In this document: piece by piece, positions 1-7,025 of the stretch
How the letters are laid out: each line of letters begins with the position of its first letter
Position numbering within the stretch: the first letter of the stretch is position 1
Assembly (NCBI GenBank): GCA_964596165.1
Contig: CAZQTW010000127.1
Span: 1-8,111, forward strand
Length of the DNA: 8,111 nucleotides
Reading direction: 5' to 3'
DNA from: CAYUQT01 sp964596165
GTDB taxonomy: Bacteria; Planctomycetota; Phycisphaerae; UBA1845; JAFGLZ01
Notes under the pieces: generated by a model
Database searches by the model: none
The model's input: the letters and a program-made list of their open reading frames with translations, nothing else
Told to the model about the DNA's origin: nothing
Translations under genes and position numbers: made by a program

Positions 1-34
1 AACCGCATCGCGCCCGCGCTGCCCGGAATTACGC

Positions 35-72
35 ACGCCTGCCGAAAGGACACGCAGCAAGAGGGCAGGCGT
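35..72. repeat. 9-bp perfect inverted repeat, possible hairpin
   Basis: ACGCCTGCC at 35-43 is the exact reverse complement of GGCAGGCGT at 64-72, with a 20-nt loop. There is no T-run on either side, so it is not a standard intrinsic terminator. It lies downstream of the hicA remnant and, on the minus strand, just after the promoter-like element at 93-120. It could be a leader hairpin, an operator or chance. Confidence 0.3.
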
Positions 73-92
73 CATCAACGACCAAAAGGCAT

Positions 93-120
93 ATTATATT
101 ACGATTGGTTGCCCGTCCAT
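93..120 (-). promoter_or_regulatory. AT-rich promoter-like element
   Basis: On the minus strand a perfect TATAAT (98-93) follows ATGGAC (120-115) at a 16-nt spacing. It sits in an AT-rich patch within GC-rich DNA. The 20-nt core at 89-108 matches 17 of 20 positions of the patch at 7213-7232, which also holds a promoter-like pair. It would drive a minus-strand gene beyond position 1, which is not visible. The -35 match is weak, so the call rests mainly on the -10 box and the second copy. Confidence 0.3.
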
Positions 121-212
121 CCGTGCGTGGACAGCGGGTTGAATTACCTCAGTCTCGACATCAGGTGGCGGATGCGAAGAAGCATGGTAACGAGGCGTTT
201 ATTGGTGTCTGA

Positions 213-389
213 TCAGTCTGCCGGCTTCCGGAGAATGTGGCGTGCAAGGTGATCCTGGATCTCGCGATGGCGGGGGATTGGCTGGCAGGCACCCGTTCGG
301 GGATTCTGATACCAATCGTGCCGTCCACCGTGACGGATGAGGGTGTAACCATTCTACTCAAGCTGCCGGATAAGGTCAACGCGTTTCAT
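213..389 (-). pseudogene. hicA: HicA mRNA interferase toxin, interrupted by amber codon 12
   Basis: Reading from the ATG at 389-387 gives MKRVDLIRQLE, then TAG (356-354), then an uninterrupted frame to a TGA at 215-213: 58 codons in all, a normal HicA length. After the stop come LIRHGGRHDWYQNP and the strongly diagnostic PRHREIQDHLARHI. In the HicA family (double-stranded-RNA-binding-like fold, ribosome-independent mRNA cleavage) the GG-x-H histidine is catalytic; here it is His24, beyond the stop. The ATG overlaps the hicB stop as ATGA, the expected translational coupling. No ATG, GTG or TTG lies between the TAG and His24, so re-initiation cannot rescue the active site. A single C-to-T change from CAG (Gln) would produce this TAG. 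It is therefore a very young pseudogene, a sequencing error, or a product dependent on amber readthrough. The family call is strong; the inactivation is inferred. Confidence 0.88.
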
Positions 390-577
390 GCGATTGGGAG
401 TTCGGCGACGCGGCGGACGCCGGGAATCTTGCCGCTGGTAAGATCGTTGTAGATGTCCTTCAGGTTCTCTTGAAGTTCCTCAAGGGTCTCTCCCTGAGTC
501 ATGTAGTCCGGGAATTCCTCCACGTAACCAAGCCACATGCCCTCATGCTGCCAGTAAACGTATCGAACCGTCTGCAT
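386..577 (-). CDS. hicB: HicB family antitoxin
   Basis: A 63-residue protein of the short HicB type, whose partial RNase H-like fold binds and blocks HicA. The diagnostic stretch GMWLGYVEEFPDY is followed by TLEELQENLKDIYNDL, the usual strand-helix part. It has no C-terminal helix-turn-helix or ribbon-helix-helix domain, as in other short HicBs. I chose the ATG at 577 rather than an upstream start at 670 because the 31-residue extension does not look like HicB, and AGGA lies 8 nt before this ATG. Its stop overlaps the hicA start (ATGA). Because the partner hicA carries a stop at codon 12, this antitoxin may now be an orphan. Confidence 0.88.
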   Translation of the reverse strand: MQTVRYVYWQHEGMWLGYVEEFPDYMTQGETLEELQENLKDIYNDLTSGKIPGVRRVAELPIA

Positions 578-584
578 AATATTG

Positions 585-613
585 ATCCTATCGCCCTGGA
601 CGCCTGAGTTCAA
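585..613 (-). promoter_or_regulatory. Putative hicB promoter, near-leaderless
   Basis: On the minus strand TTGAAC (613-608) is followed after exactly 17 nt by TAGGAT (590-585). Only 7 nt separate this -10-like hexamer from the hicB ATG, so transcription would begin at or next to the start codon. Each hexamer matches 4 of 6 consensus positions. The AGGA that could serve as ribosome-binding site overlaps the -10 box, so the two readings compete. The arrangement closely parallels the one before brnT. Confidence 0.35.
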
Positions 614-761
614 TTGCTGGAGTCTGTTTGCCCATCCCCCACTCGCTGACCTCCACCGGTGAAACGCCAAGACTCAACAATCGGAGGGACGACTCCGGTG
701 AGGTTCCTGGTGAATCGCACCCCACTCGCCAAACAGGCTATGCCGCACCCTCCCGCGCCGT

Positions 762-974
762 CTAAGACGCCCATTTGAGCGTCAGTTTCTTGCCTGAATG
801 GGCACAGTCGCGAAGATAGAGGTTGATCAGGTTCTGATAGGGCACTCCCGTCTCCTTAGCCAGCGACTTGAAGTACTCGATCACGTCGGTGCCCAGTCGA
901 AGCGTAACCTGCTTGCGGAAGTGCTTGGCGTAAGGGTTCCGCACCGAATCCGTGAAGTCATATTTCTTTCTCAT
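762..974 (-). CDS. brnA: BrnA-like antitoxin (ribbon-helix-helix, CopG/MetJ type)
   Basis: A 70-residue protein. Residues about 14-20 (NPYAKHF) lead into the ribbon strand KQVTLRLGTDVIEYF, then the helix KETGVPYQNLINLYLRDCA, and a conserved Lys/Trp-rich tail (KLTLKW). This is the standard pattern of BrnA and related CopG antitoxins: a ribbon-helix-helix dimer binds the promoter, and the protein neutralises the BrnT toxin. Its ATG overlaps the brnT stop by 4 bp (ATGA), so toxin and antitoxin are translationally coupled in the usual toxin-first order. By family precedent the complex represses its own promoter upstream of brnT. No sign of decay. Confidence 0.9.
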   Translation of the reverse strand: MRKKYDFTDSVRNPYAKHFRKQVTLRLGTDVIEYFKSLAKETGVPYQNLINLYLRDCAHSGKKLTLKWAS

Positions 975-1261
975 AAGAGACTCCCATACTGCTTGCGCTC
1001 ATTTCGGGTCGCCTTGCGGGCCGAAATGAGGCGGATTACCTGATCGTCTTGGCGATAGGCATGACACACAATCAGCAGACGAAACCTTGCGCTAAGACCC
1101 AAAAGAACGAACCTGTCTTCCTCCCGCGAGTGATCAGGATCATGTTTCAATCGGGCCTTCTCATCCGCGAATACGGTTGAGGCTTCTTCAAAGGACACCC
1201 CATGCTTCCGGAGGTTCTCCTTGGCCTTCACGTCATCCCACGCGAACAAGAGCCGGTTCAT
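971..1261 (-). CDS. brnT: BrnT family ribonuclease toxin
   Basis: A 96-residue protein, the normal BrnT length. The N-terminus FAWDDVKAKENLRKHGVSFEEA is the family signature (W-D-x-x-K-A-x-x-N-x-x-K-H-G-V-S-F), followed by the VFAD strand. The C-terminal RLISARKATRNERKQY is the second diagnostic block, containing the conserved basic residues. BrnT toxins have a RelE-like fold and inhibit growth by cutting RNA. The ATG at 1261 places the first signature block at residue 6. No Shine-Dalgarno sequence is visible, which fits the near-leaderless promoter directly upstream. Both halves look intact, unlike the neighbouring hicA and GIY-YIG genes. Confidence 0.93.
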   Translation of the reverse strand: MNRLLFAWDDVKAKENLRKHGVSFEEASTVFADEKARLKHDPDHSREEDRFVLLGLSARFRLLIVCHAYRQDDQVIRLISARKATRNERKQYGSLL

Positions 1262-1267
1262 AATGCT

Positions 1268-1296
1268 ATCTTATTGCCGATTGCATTACGTTTCAA
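1268..1296 (-). promoter_or_regulatory. Putative brnTA promoter, near-leaderless
   Basis: On the minus strand TTGAAA (1296-1291, 5 of 6 consensus) is followed after 17 nt by TAAGAT (1273-1268, 4 of 6). Six nucleotides later comes the brnT ATG, so the transcript would start at about the first codon. BrnA would be expected to bind here, but I see no clear palindrome marking its operator. Confidence 0.4.
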
Positions 1297-1414
1297 GAGG
1301 AAACCCATTTCATGTTTCTTCGCAATAGCGGGGCCTATACGACGCTGAGGACCAGTGACCCGCGTTCGCAACGGCTCAGGGCGGGGTCTTTCTTGGTATC
1401 GTCGTTCGGGGTAC

Positions 1415-1939
1415 CTACATCCTGTTGTTCAGCGGTGGCACTTCGAGATGCTCCGATGCATACCTAACCAAAAGGTGTTTCTCCAACGACACAATGAGCC
1501 CCAGGGATCGTGGCGCGACGGAGGGGGAAATGAACGTCTTCTTGTCCCAGGTTCTTAACCCCTGCAGGAACTTGTCACATTCGGTTCCGGTCAGTGTGTG
1601 GGTAAGCGTCTTTGTATAGAGGCATCTGATGTGTGCAAGGCCGATCCTGTCAAAGACGAATCATACGCGGATGTTGGTCTGTTGTGTACTGCTCGCTGAA
1701 TTGCTCGGCCGGGTCTCTTGGTGGCAGCGCGTCCTGACGGCCTGTTCCGTCTTCCCGATGTAGAGGATGTCACTCACGCCGACGAGCCGTGCCACGGGCC
1801 TGTCCAAGACGAACAGATAGGTAACGTCGCAATCACTCTGACCGGAATATGCGATCCAGTTGAAGTCGTTCTGGATGCCAGCAAAGTCCATAAACTCTTC
1901 AACGCAAAGGCCGCGTGGCTTGGCGACCTGGACACTCCA
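1415..1939 (-). pseudogene. GIY-YIG nuclease-like gene split by an in-frame TGA
   Basis: One reading frame stays coding-like from about 1939 to a TAG at 1417-1415, with a single internal TGA at 1663-1661. Counting from the only in-frame ATG (1891), part one (76 residues) has VTYLFVLD at 23-30 and DILYIGKTEQ at 41-50, with Arg53 and Arg55: the GIY half, the YIG half and the conserved arginine at normal spacing. Part two (81 residues, from FVFDRIGLAHIRC) ends in SLEKHLLVRY and PPLNNR. These match the GIY-YIG metal-binding glutamate (codon 137) and the terminal P-x-N motif. Thus the catalytic Glu lies after the stop. Upstream of the ATG the frame still looks coding (AKPRGLCVEEF) but meets TAG at 1954-1952 without a start codon, so the 5' end may be lost too. 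The family could be a defence, repair or stand-alone endonuclease; the specific role is unknown. Confidence 0.72.
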
Positions 1940-2026
1940 TGCGAGTAGAGACTACGTACGATTCTCGCAGGAATCAGAAAGAAGACAACATTGTTCGCCC
2001 TTCCAATCGACCTGAGGAGGTAGTAA

Positions 2027-4465
2027 TCACAGTCTCCTGTAGACAATCACCACCGCACCCGGGCGGTCGGGAATCTCGATGTACAACCCCCTCTGCATCA
2101 GATCCTGACCGGAAGCCTCCTGCGATTTGTCCTGGTCCAGGTTGCGCACAGCGTATCGCGCGCTCGCGTCTAACCCCTGGAGCCTGAACTCGGCGGACCG
2201 GAAGGGGCTGTCGCCTCGGCGAAACGCCTGCACCATGCCCTCTGCGCGGTCCGACCGGTCGAACTGCCAGGCCATCCATGTGTCGTTGTCGAGGCTGTAC
2301 CGCGTCAGGGGATAGTAGTCGCCGTAGAAGTAGTCCGCGACCTGTTGCCATTCGCGGGTGAGCTTCCGCAGGAGGTCCCAGTTAAGGTCCTTTCGCCGGG
2401 CGTCGCAGCTCAGCGTGGTATCCAGACCCAGGCAACTCCTGAAGATGTAGGCATCGAAGTCGATGAAGCCGGTCCCCCAAAACGGAACCCAGAAGGCAAA
2501 TCCGTATGTGTGGCACTGCTCGCCGACCGGATCGAGGATGTAGTCGCTCCTCAGCAGCGGCACGGACCGCCGAAGCGTCTCCAGATCATTTCGGTGGCCT
2601 CCACTGGCGCAGGAATCGATCATCATGTCCGGATGCCGCCGGACCAGCTCATCCCAAAAGGACAAATAGCCCTCCACGTGGCGGATCTCGGTGATGCCCT
2701 GGCGGTCCTTCGCATCGTTCGCCCGCCAGTGCGGCAGCGGATCCATGTTGAAATCCTGCCGGTAATAGTCGATGCCTTCGTCGGTGATGATCTTGTCGTA
2801 GTGATTGACCAGCCACTTCCACGCGTCAGGGTTGCCCAGGTTCAACAGCCCGCCGGCCTTGCCGCCCAGCACCCACTCGGGATGGTTGTTTGTCAGCCAT
2901 GAATCGGGCGTCACTCGTTCCGGCTCAAACCAGACGATGAGCTTGATCCCCTTCGCATGCGCGTGGTCGGCCACACCGCGCAGCCCGCGCGGAAACCGCT
3001 TCTTGTCCACCTCCCAGGTACCCGTGCTCGTCCAATCACCCTTGTTGACGTACCAGCCGGCGTCCATCCACCAGTGGGTGATGTTGATGCCCTCCTCGGC
3101 GAAGCGATCGATGTACCGAATCTCGTCGGCCTCGTTGCACAGGAGTCCCGGGAACTGATTCCCGCTCACGGCCGGCATCTGCGGCGGCGGCAGCTTACCG
3201 CCGCGCCGGGGGATGTTGTGCGCGATCATCCATCGCCGCCAGGTGTTCTGGCTTCGGATGTAGTCGCCCTTCCAGAATTGCAGGACGACCAGCGGCGTGC
3301 GGACCTCCTCGCCCGGCAGCAACTTGAAGTGAGTAAGTTCCTGGCCGGCGGTGATCCTCAGGCCCATCGTCTCATCGCGCACGAACTCCGCCGCCCACAT
3401 CCCCGGCCAGCCGACGACAGCGATGACGCCCTCGCCGGACCACTCAATGTTGAAGTACGGGAACACACCCGCACACGGACGCCCGTGGCTCGGCGCAAGG
3501 CGCAACTTCTCCTTGGGCTTCAGTTCTGACGTCAGCGGCTGATAGTCGTTGCGGGTCACATTCGTGCCGACATGATGATGCAGGATGAACTCGCCGCGGT
3601 TGTCCCTGTTGAGCCGCGTGTCCAGCGCCATGATGTCCGACAGGATCGGCGTATCGGCCGAGCCGGTGTTCTTGAAGTACAGCGTCCATTCCACCGTTGG
3701 GAAATCGCCGTACTCGATCGCCACGCAGCGCACGACCAGGCCGGTCTTGGGATCGGTATAGATCGACGTTCGTTCGGTTCGCTGGTCGTCCAGCTTCTTC
3801 GCCGTGCGCTTGACGTCCCACGTCTTAAGGAACTCGGTCGACGGCTTACCGTCGTACTTGAACGAGAAGGCGGGCTCGGTGGTGGGCGGCGGCCGAACCG
3901 CGTCAGATAGTGGCATGTCGCCCAGCCAGATCTCGCCCCCGTCGGCTAGCGTGACTTTCGCATCGGCCCAGTCCGCCTGGTCACACGAGATGCCGTCGCC
4001 GTTATCGCCAACCTCCAGAGTGAATTCGGTCGCCCCGTTGAGGTCCACGTTGACCGGCACGCCTGCATCGGTCACGTGTATGACCTGCGAGCGGAAGGCC
4101 TCTTTTCCGGCGACACTCACGGAGAACACGATGCTGCCGCCGCCGGCGCGGCTGTCGATGCCCACAACAGAGGTGAACGTCTTGCCCGGCCCGGACAGCC
4201 GGACGATCACCTTGCTGACGGCGTGGCAGTAAAGCCCTCGCCTGTACTCCTTGCCGGCGATCTGCAACGGCTGGTTCGCTCGGGCATTCATCTGCACCGG
4301 GCCGTGGTTGGCGAGCACGACAAGTCCGGATCGGGGCTGCTCGGCCAACTGGATTCCCTCGAACTTGGCCGCGACCCATCGCCGGCATTCCGCCATCTCG
4401 TCGGGCAGTATGGTTGTCGGAAGACACACACTCGATGCCGTCAGCATCAGGAGCAGTTGCGTCAT
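2027..4465 (-). CDS. Exported NPCBM-GH36 alpha-galactosidase-like enzyme (paralogue A)
   Basis: An 812-residue retaining glycoside hydrolase of the GH36 type, probably hydrolysing alpha-galactosides or related alpha-linked sugars. A hydrophobic N-terminus (QLLLMLTASSV) suggests export. Residues about 41-183 form an NPCBM carbohydrate-binding domain ending in DQADWADAKV. About 195-430 is the GH36 N-terminal beta-sandwich (FPTVEWTLYFKNTG). The TIM barrel follows, with WWMDAGW (Asp468), WFEPERV, and YYRQDFNMDP holding the probable nucleophile Asp571. CASGG at 619-623 and LLRSDY supply the probable acid/base Asp641. About 740-812 is the C-terminal beta domain. I chose the ATG at 4465 because GGAGG lies 9 nt before it. 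A TTG at 4492 would add nine residues, including an Arg-Arg that would make a better signal-peptide n-region, so that start stays possible. Forty-six bp after paralogue B, it is probably the second gene of that operon. The substrate is not provable from sequence. Confidence 0.9.
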   Translation of the reverse strand: MTQLLLMLTASSVCLPTTILPDEMAECRRWVAAKFEGIQLAEQPRSGLVVLANHGPVQMNARANQPLQIAGKEYRRGLYCHAVSKVIVRLSGPGKTFTSVVGIDSRAGGGSIVFSVSVAGKEAFRSQVIHVTDAGVPVNVDLNGATEFTLEVGDNGDGISCDQADWADAKVTLADGGEIWLGDMPLSDAVRPPPTTEPAFSFKYDGKPSTEFLKTWDVKRTAKKLDDQRTERTSIYTDPKTGLVVRCVAIEYGDFPTVEWTLYFKNTGSADTPILSDIMALDTRLNRDNRGEFILHHHVGTNVTRNDYQPLTSELKPKEKLRLAPSHGRPCAGVFPYFNIEWSGEGVIAVVGWPGMWAAEFVRDETMGLRITAGQELTHFKLLPGEEVRTPLVVLQFWKGDYIRSQNTWRRWMIAHNIPRRGGKLPPPQMPAVSGNQFPGLLCNEADEIRYIDRFAEEGINITHWWMDAGWYVNKGDWTSTGTWEVDKKRFPRGLRGVADHAHAKGIKLIVWFEPERVTPDSWLTNNHPEWVLGGKAGGLLNLGNPDAWKWLVNHYDKIITDEGIDYYRQDFNMDPLPHWRANDAKDRQGITEIRHVEGYLSFWDELVRRHPDMMIDSCASGGHRNDLETLRRSVPLLRSDYILDPVGEQCHTYGFAFWVPFWGTGFIDFDAYIFRSCLGLDTTLSCDARRKDLNWDLLRKLTREWQQVADYFYGDYYPLTRYSLDNDTWMAWQFDRSDRAEGMVQAFRRGDSPFRSAEFRLQGLDASARYAVRNLDQDKSQEASGQDLMQRGLYIEIPDRPGAVVIVYRRL

Positions 4466-4474
4466 GGGAAATAG

Positions 4475-4479
4475 CCTCC
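4475..4479 (-). promoter_or_regulatory. Shine-Dalgarno site deciding the start of GH36 paralogue A
   Basis: GGAGG on the minus strand, 9 nt before the ATG at 4465. The neighbouring paralogue has AGGGG (7039-7035), also 9 nt before its ATG. The same bases would encode the Arg-Arg of the longer protein if the TTG at 4492 were used, and no Shine-Dalgarno sequence precedes that TTG. Confidence 0.6.
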
Positions 4480-4511
4480 GGACAGATGACAACTGTATTT
4501 CAGACAGCGAT

Positions 4512-7025
4512 CTACTTCGCGCCCTTCCGATAGGCGATGATCACGGCCCCCGGCCGATCGACGATCTCGATCCGAAGCCCCTTCTGCACCAGTTCATCGC
4601 CGCTGACCTCATGCGGCGTGTTCTGATCGAGGTCGGTGACAACATATCGGGCCTCGGTATCCAGACCCCGGAGCTTGAGCCGGCCGACCTCATACACACT
4701 CTCAGGACGGCGGAAGACCTGCACCATCCCCTTGCCCAGGTCCGGCCGATCGAACTGCCAACCCAGCCAGGACGTATTCTCCAGGCTGTACGGTGTCAGT
4801 GGGTAATAGTCGCCCAGGTAACAGTCGGCCACCTGGCGGAATTGCTCGCACAGCCGTCGCATGAGGTCGTAGTCGGCGTCCTTGATCCGCACGTCCCAGA
4901 TGCAGTTCAGAAGCGGAACCATGTTGCTGCGGAAGTCGTAGGCGGCATAGGTCCCCGTGCCGGTGCCGCTGAGCGGAAGCCAAAATGAGATGCCGTAGCT
5001 GTGGCACTGAGTCCCCACCGGGTCAAGCCGCCAGTCGGTCCGCCAAAGCGGTACAGACCGGCGCATCGTCTCCAGGTCGTTCCGCCGGCCGCCGCTCGCA
5101 CACGAGTCGATCAATAAACCGGGGTGCCGGCGGAGCAGTTCATCCCAATACGCGAGGTAGCCGGTGACGTGGTTGATCTCCGTGATGCCCTGGCGATCGG
5201 AGGCATCGTTCTTTCGCCAGAAGTCGAGCGGGTCCATGTTGAAGTCCTGGCGATAAAGGTCAATGTTTTGCTCGGTGATCACCTTGTCGACGTGGTCCGT
5301 CAACCATTGGCGGGCCTCGGGATTACCGAGATTCAACAGCCCGCCGCCCTTGCCGCCCAGGACCCACTCCGGGTGTTTCTCGGTGAGCCATGTGCCGGGA
5401 GCGACACGCTCCGGCTCAAACCAGACGATGGTCTTGATGCCCTTGGAATGGGCGTAGTCGCTGATGGCTCGCAGGCCGCGGGGGAACCGCTTGGTGTCGA
5501 CCTCCCATGTGCCGGTCTTACCCCAGTTGCCGTCGCAGACGTACCAGCCGGCGTCCATCCACCAGTAGTCAATCTTCAATCGCTCCTCCAGATACCGGTT
5601 GATGAACTGCATCTGGTTGGCTTCGTTCGCATCGACCATCTCATTGGTAAAGTGCGAACTGCAGCCGAACAGCATCGGCGGAATTGGTTTGCCACCCGGT
5701 TTGGGCACGTTGTGGGCGAGCATCCAACGACGGAACGTGTTCTGCGAGCGTATGCGATCGCCCTTCCAGAACTGCAAGACGATCAGCGGCGTGCGGACCT
5801 CCTCGCCGGGGAGCAGCTTGAAGTGCGTCAGCTCCTGGCCCGCCCGCACACGCAATCCGTTGGCCTCGTCACGAACGAAACTCGCCGCCCACTGACCGGG
5901 CCAGCCCACGACCGCAATGACGCCTTCGCCCGGCCACTCGATGTTGAAGTATGGCCAGTCGCTGTTGGACCCGCGTCCACCGGACGTGGCGATGCGTCGG
6001 GTCGCCTTGTGAGGCAACGGAGACCTCTGAGGGGCGTAGTCATTGGGGGCACAGGGACTCCCCACGTGGTGATTCAGGACAAACTCACCGGGTGAGGCGA
6101 ATCGGGCGTAGACCTCGTCCTTCTTCCGCTCGAAGCGGGCGTCCAAGGCCTGGATGTCCGAGATGATGGGCGTATCGGCCGCGCCGGTGTTCTTGAAATA
6201 CAGGGTCCACTCAACCGTGGGAAAATCGTGGTACTCGATCGCCACCCAGCGAATCGCCAGACCCGTTTTGGGATCCGTCCAGGTCAGCGTCCGCTGTGTT
6301 CGCTGATCATCGAGCTTGGTTACCTGGCGGCCTAGCTTCCAACCCTTGAGCAGCACGGTGGATGGCCGGCCGCCATAGCTGAATGAGAACGGCAGGTCGG
6401 TCGCTATCGGCAGGGGAACTTGCCCCTCGATAATCGGCAGGTCGCCCAGCCAGAGAATGCGCCCGTCGGCCAGTACGATCTTCGCATCTGCCCAGTCGGC
6501 CTGATCGCAGGCGAAACCGTCACCGGCGTCGCCGACCTCCAGCAAGAACTCCGCCGCGCCGTTCAGGTCGATGTTGACGCGCTCGGGGGCCATCCCTTCG
6601 CGCATGACCTTCGAGCGGAACGCCTCCTTGCCGCCCACCGTCACCGAGAACACGATGCTGCCGCGCCCCGGCATCGTCTGGGGGTTACTGTCCACACCGA
6701 CGACGGCCGAGAACGTCTTCCCCGGGCTGGGTAGACGCACGCCGACCTTGCTGGTTGCATGACAGAACACGCCACGTGGGTACTCCGTCTTGCCGATCGT
6801 AAGCGGCCGTCCCATCCGGGTGTTCTTGCACAATTCGTCGTAGTTAGCTAGGACCGCCAGCCCCCACGTGGGCGGTGCGACTTGGCCGGCCCCCTCGAAC
6901 GTTGCGGCCACCCACCGCCGGGCCTCGGCCATCTCGTCAGGCGCGACCGAGGAACCCCACGTTGTGCGCTGGACCAGGACGCCAATCAACGTACCAACGA
7001 CGCCCAAGAGAAGTCTTGACTTCAT
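4512..7025 (-). CDS. Exported NPCBM-GH36 alpha-galactosidase-like enzyme (paralogue B)
   Basis: An 837-residue full-length paralogue of the downstream enzyme. MKSRLLLGVVGTLIGVLVQ is a good signal peptide: basic n-region, then a hydrophobic core. Mature protein probably begins shortly before PDEMAEARRW, a block shared with paralogue A. NPCBM spans about 52-195 (GVFCHATSKV to DQADWADAKI), the GH36 N-terminal sandwich about 205-445, then the barrel. Barrel motifs are WWMDAGW (Asp491), WFEPERV, LYRQDFNMDP with probable nucleophile Asp594, CASGG at 642-646, and LWRTDW with probable acid/base Asp664. A C-terminal beta domain closes the chain. Compared with A it has a longer segment before the VGSPCAPNDY loop (KKDEVYARFASPGEF) and a different loop after the second strand (SSHFTNEMVDANEANQ), both near the likely substrate entrance. 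AGGGG 9 nt before the ATG supports this start. A promoter-like pair lies about 190 nt upstream. Family is near certain; substrate is inferred. Confidence 0.93.
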   Translation of the reverse strand: MKSRLLLGVVGTLIGVLVQRTTWGSSVAPDEMAEARRWVAATFEGAGQVAPPTWGLAVLANYDELCKNTRMGRPLTIGKTEYPRGVFCHATSKVGVRLPSPGKTFSAVVGVDSNPQTMPGRGSIVFSVTVGGKEAFRSKVMREGMAPERVNIDLNGAAEFLLEVGDAGDGFACDQADWADAKIVLADGRILWLGDLPIIEGQVPLPIATDLPFSFSYGGRPSTVLLKGWKLGRQVTKLDDQRTQRTLTWTDPKTGLAIRWVAIEYHDFPTVEWTLYFKNTGAADTPIISDIQALDARFERKKDEVYARFASPGEFVLNHHVGSPCAPNDYAPQRSPLPHKATRRIATSGGRGSNSDWPYFNIEWPGEGVIAVVGWPGQWAASFVRDEANGLRVRAGQELTHFKLLPGEEVRTPLIVLQFWKGDRIRSQNTFRRWMLAHNVPKPGGKPIPPMLFGCSSHFTNEMVDANEANQMQFINRYLEERLKIDYWWMDAGWYVCDGNWGKTGTWEVDTKRFPRGLRAISDYAHSKGIKTIVWFEPERVAPGTWLTEKHPEWVLGGKGGGLLNLGNPEARQWLTDHVDKVITEQNIDLYRQDFNMDPLDFWRKNDASDRQGITEINHVTGYLAYWDELLRRHPGLLIDSCASGGRRNDLETMRRSVPLWRTDWRLDPVGTQCHSYGISFWLPLSGTGTGTYAAYDFRSNMVPLLNCIWDVRIKDADYDLMRRLCEQFRQVADCYLGDYYPLTPYSLENTSWLGWQFDRPDLGKGMVQVFRRPESVYEVGRLKLRGLDTEARYVVTDLDQNTPHEVSGDELVQKGLRIEIVDRPGAVIIAYRKGAK

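Noticed and set aside
161..379. Minus-strand 72-codon open frame over the hicA region
   Set aside because: It is a different frame from the one carrying HicA motifs, and its product shows no family pattern.
578..670. N-terminal 31-residue extension of HicB
   Set aside because: The sequence does not resemble HicB, and the internal ATG has an AGGA at 8 nt and a promoter-like pair just before it.
213..1951. Stop-codon reassignment or selenocysteine/pyrrolysine recoding explaining the two nonsense codons
   Set aside because: The stops differ (TAG and TGA), intact neighbours use both as terminators, and neither family is known to use such residues.
1774..2046. Minus-strand 90-codon frame running from the end of GH36 A
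   Set aside because: It overlaps the GIY-YIG remnant in another frame, begins inside GH36 A, and has no recognisable motif.
4417..4440. Lipoprotein signal in GH36 paralogue A (Cys after TASSV)
   Set aside because: The residues before the Cys do not fit a lipobox, since Val at -1 is unsuitable, and paralogue B lacks an equivalent Cys.
2345..4474. Several plus-strand frames of 110-190 codons
   Set aside because: All are antisense to GH36 paralogue A and mirror frames antisense to paralogue B, as expected for shadows of two related genes.
5124..6095. Long plus-strand open frame of 323 codons
   Set aside because: It lies wholly antisense to GH36 paralogue B, has no recognisable domain, and reflects the high-GC codon pattern of the real gene.
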